From: a bacterium BMS3Bbin08
GTDB lineage: Bacteria; Nitrospirota; Thermodesulfovibrionia; UBA6902; BMS3Bbin08
Direction: 5' to 3'
Assembly: GCA_002897775.1 (NCBI GenBank)
Contig: BDTR01000057.1
Coordinates: forward strand, 1-57,209
Length of the DNA: 57,209 nucleotides
Shown: piece by piece, positions 14,902-24,555 of the stretch
Layout of the letters: every line of letters begins with the position of its first letter
How positions within the stretch are numbered: the stretch's first letter is position 1
Made by a program: the position numbers and the translations under genes
The notes under the pieces: generated by a model
Told to the model about the DNA's origin: nothing
The model's database searches: none
What the model saw: only the letters and a program-made list of their open reading frames with translations

Positions 14902-16362
14902 CTACTTCCCGGTTTTTCTTTTATACACATCGTCAAACCTTATTATATCGTCTTCCTCAAGATAAGCGCCGTTTTGCACCTCAATGATCTTAAGCGGTTT
15001 TTTGCCCGTGTTCTCAAGGCGGTGCCTGGTCCGCATAGGGATATACGTGCTTTCATTGGTTTTGACCCTGTAAACTTTCTCACCTTTTCTTACCTTTGCC
15101 GTACCAGCTACAACCACCCAGTGTTCGCTTCTGCGGCGGTGGCTCTGAAGGCTCAGTTTCGCGCCCGGTTTTACCTCGATCTTTTTGATCTTGAACCCGG
15201 GTCCTGTCTCCAGCACAGTATACGAGCCCCAGGGCCTGAAAACAGTAGTATGAGTGATACCTTCTTTGGCCTTCCGCCTCCTCAGAACATCAACGACCGC
15301 CCTGACGTCCTGCGCCCTGTTTTTGGGGCATATAAGTGTTGCGTCAGCAGTGTCAACCACGATCATGTCCTTAAGCCCCATGGCAGCGACCAGCCTGTTA
15401 CCGCAATACAGGATAGAGTTTTCGTTGTCAATGGAGATCAGGTTGCCTTTCTTAATGTTTTTATCAATATCAGGGCGCAGTACATTGTCAAGCGCGTGCC
15501 AGCTTCCAACGTCCGACCATTTCATTGCTGACGGCGCCACCGCGACCTTGCGCGCTTTTTCAAGCACGCCGTAGTCAATTGACTCTGATTTAAGCCTTGG
15601 AAACGCGGCATTTGTCGCTTTTTTGAGATTCTTCGTGCCTATGGCCCTGTCAATATCCATAAGCCCTTTGTATAAGCCGGGCATATGTTTTTTTATTTCA
15701 TTAAGAACAGCTTCAGCCCTCCAGATAAATATCCCGCTGTTCCAGAAATACCCGCCTGCCCTCAGGTACCTGATCGCCTCATCTTTTGCCGGCTTTTCCC
15801 TGAATTCCTTTACGCTCCTGACGCCCCGCCTGATCATCTTTCCGCTTTTTATATATCCATAGCCTGTCTCAGGTTTGTCCGGCTTTATCCCGATAGTGAC
15901 AAGATAATTTTCTTCAGCGGCCTTTGCGCCCAGCATGATAGCGTCACGGAATTTGTTTTTGTTCCTGATTATATGATCGGACGGCAAGACGACCATTATA
16001 GCGTCAGGGTCAAGGTGTTTCAGATGTATTGCCGCGAGTCCTATGGCAGGCGCCGTGTTTTTTGCCTCCGGCTCGATTATAAAATTATTGTCCCAGTCAA
16101 CCCCTGTGGAGGCATTAAGCTGAAGCCTTATGGATTCAGCCTGGCCCGGACCGGTCACTATATAAGTGCGCTCGAACGGAACTGTTGAGCAGGCCCTTTT
16201 CACAGTGGCCTGAATGAGTGTTTCTTTACCGTCTATACTTAGAAGCTGTTTAGGCGTCTCTTCCCTGCTCAGGGGCCAGAACCTTGTGCCTGAGCCTCCG
16301 GCGATTATCACTGTATAGAGGTTGGACAGATTATTTCTCTTTTTTTTGCTTTTTGCCTTCAT
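14902..16362 (-). CDS. manC: Mannose-1-phosphate guanylyltransferase / mannose-6-phosphate isomerase
   Basis: A 486-residue two-domain enzyme. The N-terminal nucleotidyltransferase has the GTP-binding AGGSGTRFWPLSREETPKQ (21-39) and VVLPSDHIIRN; the C-terminal cupin (about 375-480, PWGSYTVLETGPGFKIK and SLQSHRRRSEHW) carries the isomerase function. It makes GDP-mannose for polysaccharide or LPS. The length is normal for the bifunctional ManC/AlgA type. No other sugar genes lie near, so the pathway partner is elsewhere. Its start is separated from the aconitase by 130 bases of palindromic DNA. Confidence 0.92.
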   Translation of the reverse strand: MKAKSKKKRNNLSNLYTVIIAGGSGTRFWPLSREETPKQLLSIDGKETLIQATVKRACSTVPFERTYIVTGPGQAESIRLQLNASTGVDWDNNFIIEPEAKNTAPAIGLAAIHLKHLDPDAIMVVLPSDHIIRNKNKFRDAIMLGAKAAEENYLVTIGIKPDKPETGYGYIKSGKMIRRGVRSVKEFREKPAKDEAIRYLRAGGYFWNSGIFIWRAEAVLNEIKKHMPGLYKGLMDIDRAIGTKNLKKATNAAFPRLKSESIDYGVLEKARKVAVAPSAMKWSDVGSWHALDNVLRPDIDKNIKKGNLISIDNENSILYCGNRLVAAMGLKDMIVVDTADATLICPKNRAQDVRAVVDVLRRRKAKEGITHTTVFRPWGSYTVLETGPGFKIKKIEVKPGAKLSLQSHRRRSEHWVVVAGTAKVRKGEKVYRVKTNESTYIPMRTRHRLENTGKKPLKIIEVQNGAYLEEDDIIRFDDVYKRKTGK

Positions 16363-16380
16363 CCCTTTGCCTTTTATCTA

Positions 16381-16523
16381 TCCCGTTGTCCAGATTCTTT
16401 TTATAACGCCCGCGTCCAGTTTTGCTAACACAAAACTGTGGGTGCAGAATCTAACGGGACTCTCTACCTGCCTGCCCCCTTGTCCAGATTCGTCAGAATC
16501 TAAGGGGGCTACTCTCTACTTTC
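16381..16523. repeat. Two nested palindromes and an AAGTAGAGAGTAG repeat at the aconitase 3' end
   Basis: Palindrome 1: TCCCGTTgtccAGATTCT (16381-16398) pairs with AGAATCTaACGGGA (16446-16459) and encloses a perfect CAGTTTTG/CAAAACTG hairpin (16417-16424, 16431-16438). Palindrome 2: CCCCCTTgtccAGATTC (16475-16491) pairs with GAATCTaAGGGGG (16496-16508). Both share the gtcc bulge. CTACTCTCTACTTTC follows at 16509-16523. The aconitase stop (16495-16493) and its last residues lie inside palindrome 2. A similar palindrome is at 39701-39732. Confidence 0.75.
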
Positions 16524-18433
16524 TTTCTTTTTATATGGTTCAAAAGACCGCCGGCCAGGATTATATCCTTCTGCCTTGGGGTCAGGTTATGTTCCGCCGT
16601 ATAAGTATTGCCTGTTTTGATATCCGTAAACGTAACTTCAGATAACTCCTTTATCTCCTTTGCAATATATGGAAACTCTATTTCGCTGTCCTGCTCTAAC
16701 GCGTCATATACTTCCGGAGCTATTGTTAATGGAAGGATACCGAAATTTATAAGGTTATCCCTGTGAATGCGCGCGAATGATTTAGCCAGGACGATCCTGA
16801 TCCCAAGATACATCGGGGCCAGCGCCGCGTGCTCCCGGCTTGAACCCTGGCCGTAATTGGCTCCGCCAAGGATAACGCCGCTGGCAGAGGCCTTTGCCCT
16901 GACCGGAAAAGCCGGGTCTATCCTTGAAAAAACATATTCAGATATAGCCGGTATATTCGACCTCAGAGAAAGGATCCTGGCGCCTGCGGGCATTATATCG
17001 TCGGTTGTTATATTGTCCTGGACCTTCAGGATAACGCTGGCCTTAAGTGATCTGTCAAGTTTTCCCTTCACTGGAAGAGGTTTTATGTTGGGCCCTCTTT
17101 CAACCGTGACTTTTTCAGGATCGTCAGAAGGAGGAATGATCATGGAATCATCGACCATAAACTTTTCAGGCAGACCGATCGCCGGCTGTTCGGGAAACTC
17201 GCGCGGGTCGGTTATAACTCCCTTAATAGCTGAGACAGCGGCAGTAGCCGGGCTGCACAGATACACCTTGTCATCAGGCGTTCCGCTTCTGCCGGGGAAG
17301 TTCCTGTTAAATGTCCTGAGGGACACAGCCCCTGTTGGCGGAGACTGTCCCATGCCTATGCAGGGGCCGCACGCGCACTCAAGCACCCTTGCTCCTGCCG
17401 ATATAAGGTCGGCCAGGGCCCCGTTCTCAGTTATCATCAGAAGTACCTGCCTTGAACCAGGGCTTATCGCAAGGTTCACGTCAGGATGTACGCTGTTCTC
17501 GCGGAGTATCATTGCCGCGAGCATGATATCGGCAAATGAGGAGTTGACACAGCTTCCAATGCACACCTGCTTAACTGGCGTCCCTGCCATATCCTTTACT
17601 GTCCTGATGTTATCAGGGCTTGAGGGCGCTGCTATCAAAGGCTCGATCTTATCAAGCGCTATGTCCATCACATCGTCATACTCTGCGTCAGGGTCCGGCC
17701 CAAGCTCCTGCCAGTCTGCTTCGCGCTGTTGCGCCTTAAGGAAGGCCTTTGTTTGTTCGTCTGAAGGAAAAACCGAGGTTGTTGCCCCTGTTTCAGCACC
17801 CATATTTGTGATCGTGGCCCGCTCAGGCACAGTAAGGCGCTTAAGCCCGTCTCCTGAATATTCAATGATACTTCCCACACCGCCCTTGACGCTCAATTGC
17901 CTCAGGACTTCGAGTATAACGTCCTTTGCGCCTGCGCCGGGCCTTAACTCTCCTGTAAGCTTTACATTCAGGATCCTGGGCATTACCATCCAGAACGCCT
18001 CTCCGGCCATAGCGGTTGCCACGCTCAGGCCGCCCGCGCCAATAGCCAGCATCCCCAGAGCGCCGGCATTTGGTGTATGACTGTCTGAACCCAGGAGTGT
18101 CTGTCCCGGCCTGGCAAATCTTTCCAGATGTACCTGGTGGCTTATACCGTTGCCCGGCTTTGAGAAGTAGATCCCGCGCTTGCCGGCTATTGTCTGCAAA
18201 AACCTGTGGTCATCAGCGTTTTCAAAACCCGTCTGAAGTGTGTTGTGGTCGACATAGCTTACTGACAGTTTTGTCTTAACCTTTGGGATCCCCATTGCCT
18301 CGAATTCAAGATAAGCCATGGTTCCGGTAGCGTCCTGGGTCAGTGTCTGGTCAATTGATATGGCAATCTCTTCACCCGGCTTCATAGCGCCTGTGACAAG
18401 ATGGGAAGATATCAGCTTTTGCGCAAGATTCAT
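16493..18433 (-). CDS. Aconitate hydratase (Aquifex-type, 646 residues)
   Basis: An aconitase-family 4Fe-4S dehydratase. The cluster ligands are Cys295 (CIGSCVNSS) and Cys355 and Cys358 in CACGPCIG; LGSDSHTPNAGALGM (114-128) and, near the C-terminus, GGANYGQGSSREHAALAP are the active-site segments. It converts citrate to isocitrate in the TCA cycle. The length is much shorter than AcnA (about 890) and fits the compact type known from Aquifex. The last residues (KKVESSPLRF) are encoded by an intergenic repeat that also provides the stop codon. A role on homoaconitate or related acids cannot be excluded by sequence. Confidence 0.88.
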   Translation of the reverse strand: MNLAQKLISSHLVTGAMKPGEEIAISIDQTLTQDATGTMAYLEFEAMGIPKVKTKLSVSYVDHNTLQTGFENADDHRFLQTIAGKRGIYFSKPGNGISHQVHLERFARPGQTLLGSDSHTPNAGALGMLAIGAGGLSVATAMAGEAFWMVMPRILNVKLTGELRPGAGAKDVILEVLRQLSVKGGVGSIIEYSGDGLKRLTVPERATITNMGAETGATTSVFPSDEQTKAFLKAQQREADWQELGPDPDAEYDDVMDIALDKIEPLIAAPSSPDNIRTVKDMAGTPVKQVCIGSCVNSSFADIMLAAMILRENSVHPDVNLAISPGSRQVLLMITENGALADLISAGARVLECACGPCIGMGQSPPTGAVSLRTFNRNFPGRSGTPDDKVYLCSPATAAVSAIKGVITDPREFPEQPAIGLPEKFMVDDSMIIPPSDDPEKVTVERGPNIKPLPVKGKLDRSLKASVILKVQDNITTDDIMPAGARILSLRSNIPAISEYVFSRIDPAFPVRAKASASGVILGGANYGQGSSREHAALAPMYLGIRIVLAKSFARIHRDNLINFGILPLTIAPEVYDALEQDSEIEFPYIAKEIKELSEVTFTDIKTGNTYTAEHNLTPRQKDIILAGGLLNHIKRKKVESSPLRF

Positions 18434-18481
18434 AAAACAACCTCCAACAAAACCGTTATTAGTTATTACAAATAACGATTT

Positions 18482-19864
18482 TCACAAACCAAAAAACTTC
18501 TGGACCAGCGGGACAATGATCCTTACTGTATCGTTATATAAAACCAGCAATATCAGCATCATAAGTACAGCAAAACCTATCCTGGTCATTATCTCCATCA
18601 CCTGTTCACTCAAGGGTTTTCTCCTTATTGCCTCGATCGAAAGAAACAGCAGATGTCCCCCGTCCAGCACAGGGATGGGCAGGAGATTCAGGATCGCGAG
18701 ATTAATGCTTATTATGGCTATAAAATTAAAATAATCAAACATGCCCGCAGAAGCGGACCTGGCAGCGGCATCAACAATTAAGATAGGGCCGCCTATCTGC
18801 TTTACTGAAACTGCTCCTGTCAAAAGCTTGCCCACAGACTTAAGAACAAGCACGCTCCATCCGTAAACCGCTTCAACACCTTTTAAAGGCGCCTGCAGCA
18901 GGCTGGCGCTCTGTATGTAGGAAAAAGGGAGTTTTCCTGAAACACCTATTCTGCCGATCACGGTCTCATTGCCCTGTCCATCTATGACCGATGTTGGTTT
19001 CGGGGTAACTGTCAGATCGATCAGGTCGCCTTTTCTGTTCACCTTCAGGGCCAGCTGCCTGCCCGCGTTTCTGGATATGATATCAGCCATCTCACGCCAG
19101 GTTTTCACAGGCATGCCGTCAATGGACGTAATGCTATCACCCTTTCTCAGCCCCGCTTCTTCCGCCGGAGAGTCCTGCACAACAGTACCTATAGTGCTGC
19201 TGCCGACCTTTGAGATACCGGCTCTTCCGACCACCATTCCCATGCCTGTTTCATCCTTGATCTCCACAGGCTCGGGAACAATACTTATATCAACTAACGT
19301 ATCGCCCCTTTTTATTTTAAGCGCCAGCTCTTTGCCCGGATTGCTTATAAACATCTCGTTCATTTCAATCCAGGTCGTTATGGTTTTCCCGTCGATCTCA
19401 ATGACCCTGTCGTTTTCCCTGAGCCCTGCCTTTTCAGCGGGAGAATCAGCTTCAACGCTTTCAATAGTGGTATTGATCAGGTTATCCAGGTCAGGGATCG
19501 TAACAGAAAGATTCATACTCAGGAAAACCACAAATATAATGTAGGCAAGCAGGAAGTTGAACACAGGCCCTGAGCAGATTATTAAAGCCCTTTTCCAGAC
19601 CGGCTGGTAATTAAACGCCCTTGGTTTGTCCTCATCGCTTATCTCTTCACCTGGCTCCTCGCCAAGCGGTTTTACGTAGCCTCCAAGCGGAATGGCTGAC
19701 AATATGTAATCGGTCTCGCCGATCTTTTTACCTATCAGCCTGGGGCCGAAACCAAGGGAGAACTTGAGCACCTTTACGCCCACGAGCTTCGCGAAAATAA
19801 AATGCCCGAGCTCATGAAAGAATATCAGCAGGCCGAAAAGAATTAATGCCCACAGCAATGTCAT
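18482..19864 (-). CDS. rseP: Site-2 intramembrane zinc protease RseP
   Basis: A 460-residue membrane protease. HELGH (17-21) in the first helix and LDGGH in a late helix (LPIPVLDGGHLL) make the zinc site. Two PDZ domains lie between (each with AGLRENDRVIEIDG or AGLRKGDSITSIDG). It would cut anti-sigma factors or remnant signal peptides in the inner membrane. It ends the isoprenoid/phospholipid group uppS-cdsA-dxr-rseP, an order widely conserved in bacteria, after a 103-base gap from dxr. Full length; two PDZ domains is the E. coli arrangement. Confidence 0.94.
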   Translation of the reverse strand: MTLLWALILFGLLIFFHELGHFIFAKLVGVKVLKFSLGFGPRLIGKKIGETDYILSAIPLGGYVKPLGEEPGEEISDEDKPRAFNYQPVWKRALIICSGPVFNFLLAYIIFVVFLSMNLSVTIPDLDNLINTTIESVEADSPAEKAGLRENDRVIEIDGKTITTWIEMNEMFISNPGKELALKIKRGDTLVDISIVPEPVEIKDETGMGMVVGRAGISKVGSSTIGTVVQDSPAEEAGLRKGDSITSIDGMPVKTWREMADIISRNAGRQLALKVNRKGDLIDLTVTPKPTSVIDGQGNETVIGRIGVSGKLPFSYIQSASLLQAPLKGVEAVYGWSVLVLKSVGKLLTGAVSVKQIGGPILIVDAAARSASAGMFDYFNFIAIISINLAILNLLPIPVLDGGHLLFLSIEAIRRKPLSEQVMEIMTRIGFAVLMMLILLVLYNDTVRIIVPLVQKFFGL

Positions 19865-19967
19865 TTATAAACTCCTCCCCTGTTTTTAGTTCACCGCGGC
19901 AGTCGCAACACGGAACAGAACACGGTTACAAAAAGTTACCAACCGACCGCCCTTCCCGCGCGGTATT

Positions 19968-21122
19968 TCAGTTACTTAATGTATCTATTATTTCTCCTGC
20001 CTTTGCTGTCGCCCAGTTCGAAACATCAATGATATCTTCAATAGTGGAACCGTCTGAAACGCTGTGCTGTTTAATTGTATCCGAGACAACAGCCGGAATT
20101 TTAGTAAAGGCTATTTTCCTGTTAAGAAAAGCCTCGACCGCGGCCTCGTTCGCCGCGTTCAGCACGCAGGGCATTGTTTTGCCGATCCGGAGCGCTTCGT
20201 ATGCCAGGGACAGGCTGGGGTACCTGGTCCTGTCAGGCTCCCTGAACGTCAGTTCCCCTGCCTTTGACAGGTCCAGCGGCTCCATAACATTCTGAAATCT
20301 CCCGGGATAGGAAAGCGCGTATCCTATCGGGCCCTTCATGTCCGGCACAGAAAGCTGGGCTATAATGCTTCCGTCAACAAATTCAACCATTGAGTGCACT
20401 ATGCTCTGCGGATGAAGAAGCACCTTGATCTTTTCAGCGGGCATTCCAAAAAGCCAGTGCGCCTCGATCACTTCAAGCCCTTTGTTCATAAGTGTCGCCG
20501 AATCAATGGTAACTTTTCTGCCCATTTCCCAGTTCGGATGCTTCAATGCCTTCTCAGGTGTTACACCATCCAGCACTGACGCTTCCATATCGATAAACGG
20601 GCCGCCTGAGGCTGTTAATATGATCCTTTTGATCTCGTCTTTTCTTCTGCCTTCAAGGCACTGAAAGACGGCGCTGTGCTCGCTGTCAACCGGCAGTACT
20701 CTTACCCTTCTTTTTGAAGCCTCGGCCATAATTAATGAACCGGCCATTACAAGGGTCTCCTTAGTGGCAAGGGCTATGTCCTTGCCCGCCCTTACAGCGG
20801 CAAGGGTCGGCAAAAGACAGGCAGAGCCGACTATGGCCGAAACAACCATGTCCGCATTTTCAAGTGTCGCTATCCGGCCCAGTCCGCTATCGCCCGTTAA
20901 TATCTCCACGGACAGATCTTTTTTCTTAAGCTCTTCAGCCGCGGCCTCGTCAAACACGGCTACGACCTCAGGACTGCAGGCATTGATCTGGCGCTCAAGC
21001 AGCTGAATGTTATTTTTCGCGGCAAGTCCGACAACCTTGAATCTGTCAGGAAAACGGCTGACAACTTCCATGGTATTTCTGCCTATTGACCCGGTCGAGC
21101 CCAGAATGGAGATCTTTTTCAT
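19968..21122 (-). CDS. dxr: 1-deoxy-D-xylulose 5-phosphate reductoisomerase
   Basis: A 384-residue enzyme of the MEP isoprenoid pathway that makes 2-C-methyl-D-erythritol 4-phosphate with NADPH. ILGSTGSIGRNTM (6-18) is the NADPH-binding loop, VDSEHSAVFQCL holds the metal-binding residues, and NKGLEVIEAHWLF is the second metal segment. Length and motifs are normal. It starts directly after the cdsA stop and precedes rseP, as in many genomes. Confidence 0.96.
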   Translation of the reverse strand: MKKISILGSTGSIGRNTMEVVSRFPDRFKVVGLAAKNNIQLLERQINACSPEVVAVFDEAAAEELKKKDLSVEILTGDSGLGRIATLENADMVVSAIVGSACLLPTLAAVRAGKDIALATKETLVMAGSLIMAEASKRRVRVLPVDSEHSAVFQCLEGRRKDEIKRIILTASGGPFIDMEASVLDGVTPEKALKHPNWEMGRKVTIDSATLMNKGLEVIEAHWLFGMPAEKIKVLLHPQSIVHSMVEFVDGSIIAQLSVPDMKGPIGYALSYPGRFQNVMEPLDLSKAGELTFREPDRTRYPSLSLAYEALRIGKTMPCVLNAANEAAVEAFLNRKIAFTKIPAVVSDTIKQHSVSDGSTIEDIIDVSNWATAKAGEIIDTLSN

Positions 21123-21914
21123 TCAGAACCCTCTTAAAAGAAAATACAGAACAGGTCCGGCAATAAGAACACCGTCAAGCTTATCAAGCAGGCCGCCATG
21201 CCCGGGTATAAGGCTGCCCGAATCCTTCACTCCGGCATCACGCTTAAACATGGACTCGATCAGGTCGCCGACCAGTGTGGCCGCCCCGATCAGCCCGCCT
21301 ATCACTATTGCGCCCATTACCGTAAAATCCGGTATATCAAAGATACCCCTTATTGTGACCGAGCCGATAATACCGCCCATAACGCTTCCAAACGCGCCTT
21401 CAAATGTCTTATTGGGACTTACGACAGGATACAGCTTGTTTCTGCCTAAATAAGTTCCAACATAATAAGCCGCGCTGTCAGCAAGCCACACGGAAGTGTA
21501 AAGGAGAAATATATATTCCATGCCAAAGGTTTCTTCCCTCAGAAACCACTGAAAGCTGAGAAAACCCGCTATATAAAAAAATCCTATGCCAAGCGGCCCG
21601 ATGTCCGACATGCAGCCTGACGGCGTCTTACCAGCGATAAGCCTTAAAACCAACAGCAGGAACAAACTGATAAAAATAGCGTCCATGAAATACGCCGGAT
21701 GACGGCAGAGCATATAAAACAACAGCCCCCCTATTGCAACACCCGGCAAATACAGTTTTAGCGGTACCCTGTACATGGCGTAAAATTCCCGCATTGCAAG
21801 CATGGCTACGGCAACAAGAAGTCCTAAAAAATAAGGGTAAGCCGGAAGAAAATAAATAGCGGCAACCATGACAGGCAGGATGACAGCCGCGGTAACAAGT
21901 CTTTTTGAGTGCAT
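21123..21914 (-). CDS. cdsA: Phosphatidate cytidylyltransferase
   Basis: A 263-residue membrane enzyme that makes CDP-diacylglycerol from phosphatidate. About eight membrane helices are visible, and the C-terminal signature SMFKRDAGVKDSGSLIPGHG and GGLLDKLDG is the CdsA motif with its metal-binding aspartates. The frame is open to 22016, but that extension overlaps uppS and is charged and unlike CdsA. The ATG at 21914 opens right before the first helix, has AAGGG upstream and leaves a 22-base gap to uppS, so I prefer it. Confidence 0.94.
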   Translation of the reverse strand: MHSKRLVTAAVILPVMVAAIYFLPAYPYFLGLLVAVAMLAMREFYAMYRVPLKLYLPGVAIGGLLFYMLCRHPAYFMDAIFISLFLLLVLRLIAGKTPSGCMSDIGPLGIGFFYIAGFLSFQWFLREETFGMEYIFLLYTSVWLADSAAYYVGTYLGRNKLYPVVSPNKTFEGAFGSVMGGIIGSVTIRGIFDIPDFTVMGAIVIGGLIGAATLVGDLIESMFKRDAGVKDSGSLIPGHGGLLDKLDGVLIAGPVLYFLLRGF

Positions 21915-21936
21915 TCTTGAACCCTTTTTGAATTTT

Positions 21937-22638
21937 TCAGGAATTAAGGACTTCAGGCAAAGCGCCGAACCTTCTTTCTCTTTTTTGATATTCCGTGATC
22001 GCGGATATAAACTCATCCCTGCCGAAGTCGGGCCACAGCGTTTCCGTAAAATACAGCTCTGAATAAGCGGACTGCCACAACAAAAAGTTGCTCAGTCTCT
22101 TTTCACCGCTTGTCCTTATTATCAGATCGGGGTTTGGCAGGCCCGCTGTATAAAGGTGGCTCTCAAATGTCTTTTCGTCTATCTCGTCGGGTTTTAATCC
22201 TGCCTTTACTATGCGTTTAACAGCCGCGAGGATCTCCTCCCTGCCGCCGTAACTCAGGGCGCCTGTCAGTAAAAGGCCGGTATTTTTTTCCGTAATGGAT
22301 TCAAAGCCCGCGAGCTGTTTCTTTATTCCGGCGGGCAGCCTGTCAATATCACCGATGGCCCTGAACCTGATATTGTCCGCGGCGAGTTTCTTCATCTCGT
22401 TTTTGAGATAGAAATCAAGAAGGCTCATAAGGGCTTCCACTTCAGGTCTTGGTCTATGCCAGTTTTCCATTGAAAACGCGTACAATGTAAGGGCCTCGAG
22501 CCGCAGTTCAATTGAGGCGTCGATTATGCTCCGCACTTTCTTGACGCCCCGCCTGTGGCCTTCAATTCTGGGAAGGCCCCTGAGCTCGGCCCAGCGTCCG
22601 TTTCCGTCCATGATTATTGCAACGTGCCTAACGTTCAT
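21937..22638 (-). CDS. uppS: Isoprenyl transferase (undecaprenyl diphosphate synthase)
   Basis: A 233-residue cis-prenyltransferase. MDGNGRWA (10-17) contains the catalytic Asp11, and the C-terminal DLIIRTSGEKRLSNFLLWQ and YSELYF are the diphosphate and interface motifs. It makes the C55 lipid carrier for peptidoglycan and O-antigen. It overlaps the preceding 605-residue gene by 4 bases and precedes cdsA. RLSNFL with FTETLWPDF is the usual family end. Confidence 0.95.
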   Translation of the reverse strand: MNVRHVAIIMDGNGRWAELRGLPRIEGHRRGVKKVRSIIDASIELRLEALTLYAFSMENWHRPRPEVEALMSLLDFYLKNEMKKLAADNIRFRAIGDIDRLPAGIKKQLAGFESITEKNTGLLLTGALSYGGREEILAAVKRIVKAGLKPDEIDEKTFESHLYTAGLPNPDLIIRTSGEKRLSNFLLWQSAYSELYFTETLWPDFGRDEFISAITEYQKRERRFGALPEVLNS

Positions 22639-24452
22639 TTGCCGGTGAGATTAAAATAATACAGTATACTGCCTTTGACAAATTCTCCGGACAGTATTTT
22701 TTTGAAAAAACCAAAAAGGTTCAGTTTGCTGATAAGCAACAGGTTATCCCCTTCCACCCAGTAATCGGTTACAGAAGCATTGATTCCGCCAAGCAGCATG
22801 GTCTCCTCCATCATCCCGCCGTCCCACCATAGAGAATACACCTCGGTTCTTTTGTACCCCGCTCCGGGAACAGCCGAAGCAAACGGGATCCTTTTAACAA
22901 CTATGACCTCCTGACCCCGGTTCGTGGCAACAGTGACCAGGCGGCCTTTTACAAACCATTCCTCGCCGCTTTTAGCTGATGAATATGACCTGTTTTTAAA
23001 AGATTTGTCAAATCCGCCGTAGGATTCCTCACTGTGCCATATCAATTCACCTTTTTTGTAAAGGCTGAGATATCCCCTGTCATTAAGCGCCAGAACATCA
23101 GGATGACCGCTATTCTGCCAGTCAACAAACGTAAACCCGAATATATTCAGTCCTTCAGGAAGCTCCAGGGGCTTACCCGGTTCATAACGTCCTTTTCCCC
23201 AGACCCCCAGACGCACAGGGCCGGTAATACCGCGCGACGGCGTAAATTTCTGCATAATCAGCATCTTGCCAACAACCCTGAAAATATAAGGCGCCCTGTC
23301 CCATATCTTTATGTATCCTTCTTTTGGATCATATTCCATGACAAATGAGCTCATTACATCTGCCTTCGCGCTTTTGGGGATCTCGCTGTCAGACAGGTCA
23401 ACGTTATCAACATCAGTTTTTATAACGGTTACGAATATTTCGGCCCTGCCATTTTTATTAAGGTCCAGCACATCAATGGCGATGATCTGCTCTTTGGGGC
23501 TGCCTTTTACATGCCATATCTCCTGAGGTTCCTGCTTATAGTTATAGATCCTGATGTCGTGGCCGTCACTGACAACCAGTTCCCGCTCATCATTGCCGTC
23601 GACATCGCCCATTGCGAGGAGCTCCCCGCCAGACAGTTCGTGACTTCCCCACGGTTCCCCTTCTTTGAGGCCCATGGATATTATCTCGTCTCCCTCTGTC
23701 AGTTCCCTGGCAAAATCCAGCCCAACCGGCTCTTCCGTCTCCGCGAAAACAGCTGCGTTGTCAGGCCAGAACAGACTGGCGCTTATGAATATTTTTTTAT
23801 TCTTTACTGGTGTTGAAAAAAAGAGCACTGCTTCCGCGCCCAGTTCACTCGCGAGCCTGGATAACTCCCCAGGGTCATTTGTACGCGCGTAAGCCTCGAG
23901 CAGGATAAAACGGCCCGACTCTTTTAATGAAGAGTAGAACGCTTCTGACAGGGCCCACTCAGCATGTTTATCCTGGAAAAAAGCCAGCTTAAGCCTTGAT
24001 GACGAGATCCTTACAAGGTCGCCTGCGACCGGGCTTCCCTCGACAATACGGCACTGATATGTCTTTGTGTCTTCCTCTGCTTTTGGCTGAGTCTCAACCA
24101 GTTCAACCCTGCCGATAAATTCCTCTGCCCTGCCGATAAACTCTTTTGTCACAGGGTGATAGAACGGCTCGCCTTCCCTGAAAACCGTCAGCCTTATTCC
24201 CTCTTTCAGTTCCCGGTCGGTTTGAAGCTCAACCTTTACAAACCCTTCTGCCTGCTGCACGATCCTGCCGCTGACCGGTGGAAAGTATGACAGTATGGAA
24301 TCACGCAGCGAGTTAACGGGATTCCCGGATTCAGAGGCAGCGCTATTGCCCGCGGTCTCCTGCTGACCGGCAGAGATCCCCGCGGTCGCCAGCAGAACAA
24401 AAATGGCCATCGACACTACAGCAAAGCTTATGTAAAGTTTATATGTTCCCAT
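22635..24452 (-). CDS. Exported FG-GAP/VCBS-type protein of unknown role
   Basis: A 605-residue protein with a signal peptide (about 1-28, TAGISAG). The region to about 230 resembles an outer-membrane assembly-type domain: a VSGRIVQQAEGFVKVEL beta part, then LSEAFYSSLKESGRFILLEA, of the CsgG-like sort that senses or binds other proteins. The rest is rich in beta blades with Ca-binding FG-GAP loops (GDVDGNDERELVV near 283-295, DLNKNGRAEIFV near 331-342). A beta-propeller on a periplasmic or surface protein is the reading. It lies between uppS and the mla genes and overlaps uppS by 4 bases. Function not known. Confidence 0.7.
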   Translation of the reverse strand: MGTYKLYISFAVVSMAIFVLLATAGISAGQQETAGNSAASESGNPVNSLRDSILSYFPPVSGRIVQQAEGFVKVELQTDRELKEGIRLTVFREGEPFYHPVTKEFIGRAEEFIGRVELVETQPKAEEDTKTYQCRIVEGSPVAGDLVRISSSRLKLAFFQDKHAEWALSEAFYSSLKESGRFILLEAYARTNDPGELSRLASELGAEAVLFFSTPVKNKKIFISASLFWPDNAAVFAETEEPVGLDFARELTEGDEIISMGLKEGEPWGSHELSGGELLAMGDVDGNDERELVVSDGHDIRIYNYKQEPQEIWHVKGSPKEQIIAIDVLDLNKNGRAEIFVTVIKTDVDNVDLSDSEIPKSAKADVMSSFVMEYDPKEGYIKIWDRAPYIFRVVGKMLIMQKFTPSRGITGPVRLGVWGKGRYEPGKPLELPEGLNIFGFTFVDWQNSGHPDVLALNDRGYLSLYKKGELIWHSEESYGGFDKSFKNRSYSSAKSGEEWFVKGRLVTVATNRGQEVIVVKRIPFASAVPGAGYKRTEVYSLWWDGGMMEETMLLGGINASVTDYWVEGDNLLLISKLNLFGFFKKILSGEFVKGSILYYFNLTGK

Positions 24453-24555
24453 CTATTTGATCTTTCCCATGCATTAACTTTATATTTTAACATTTCAAGG
24501 CATACTTTTTAAATTATTAATTCAGCCTGGGAAACTTCTTGGAAGACAGGGGTTA

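Noticed and set aside
16857..18080. A 407-codon open frame on the plus strand opposite the aconitase gene
   Set aside because: The minus frame has all aconitase motifs; the plus frame is a by-product of its codon use and has no recognisable protein pattern or ribosome binding site.
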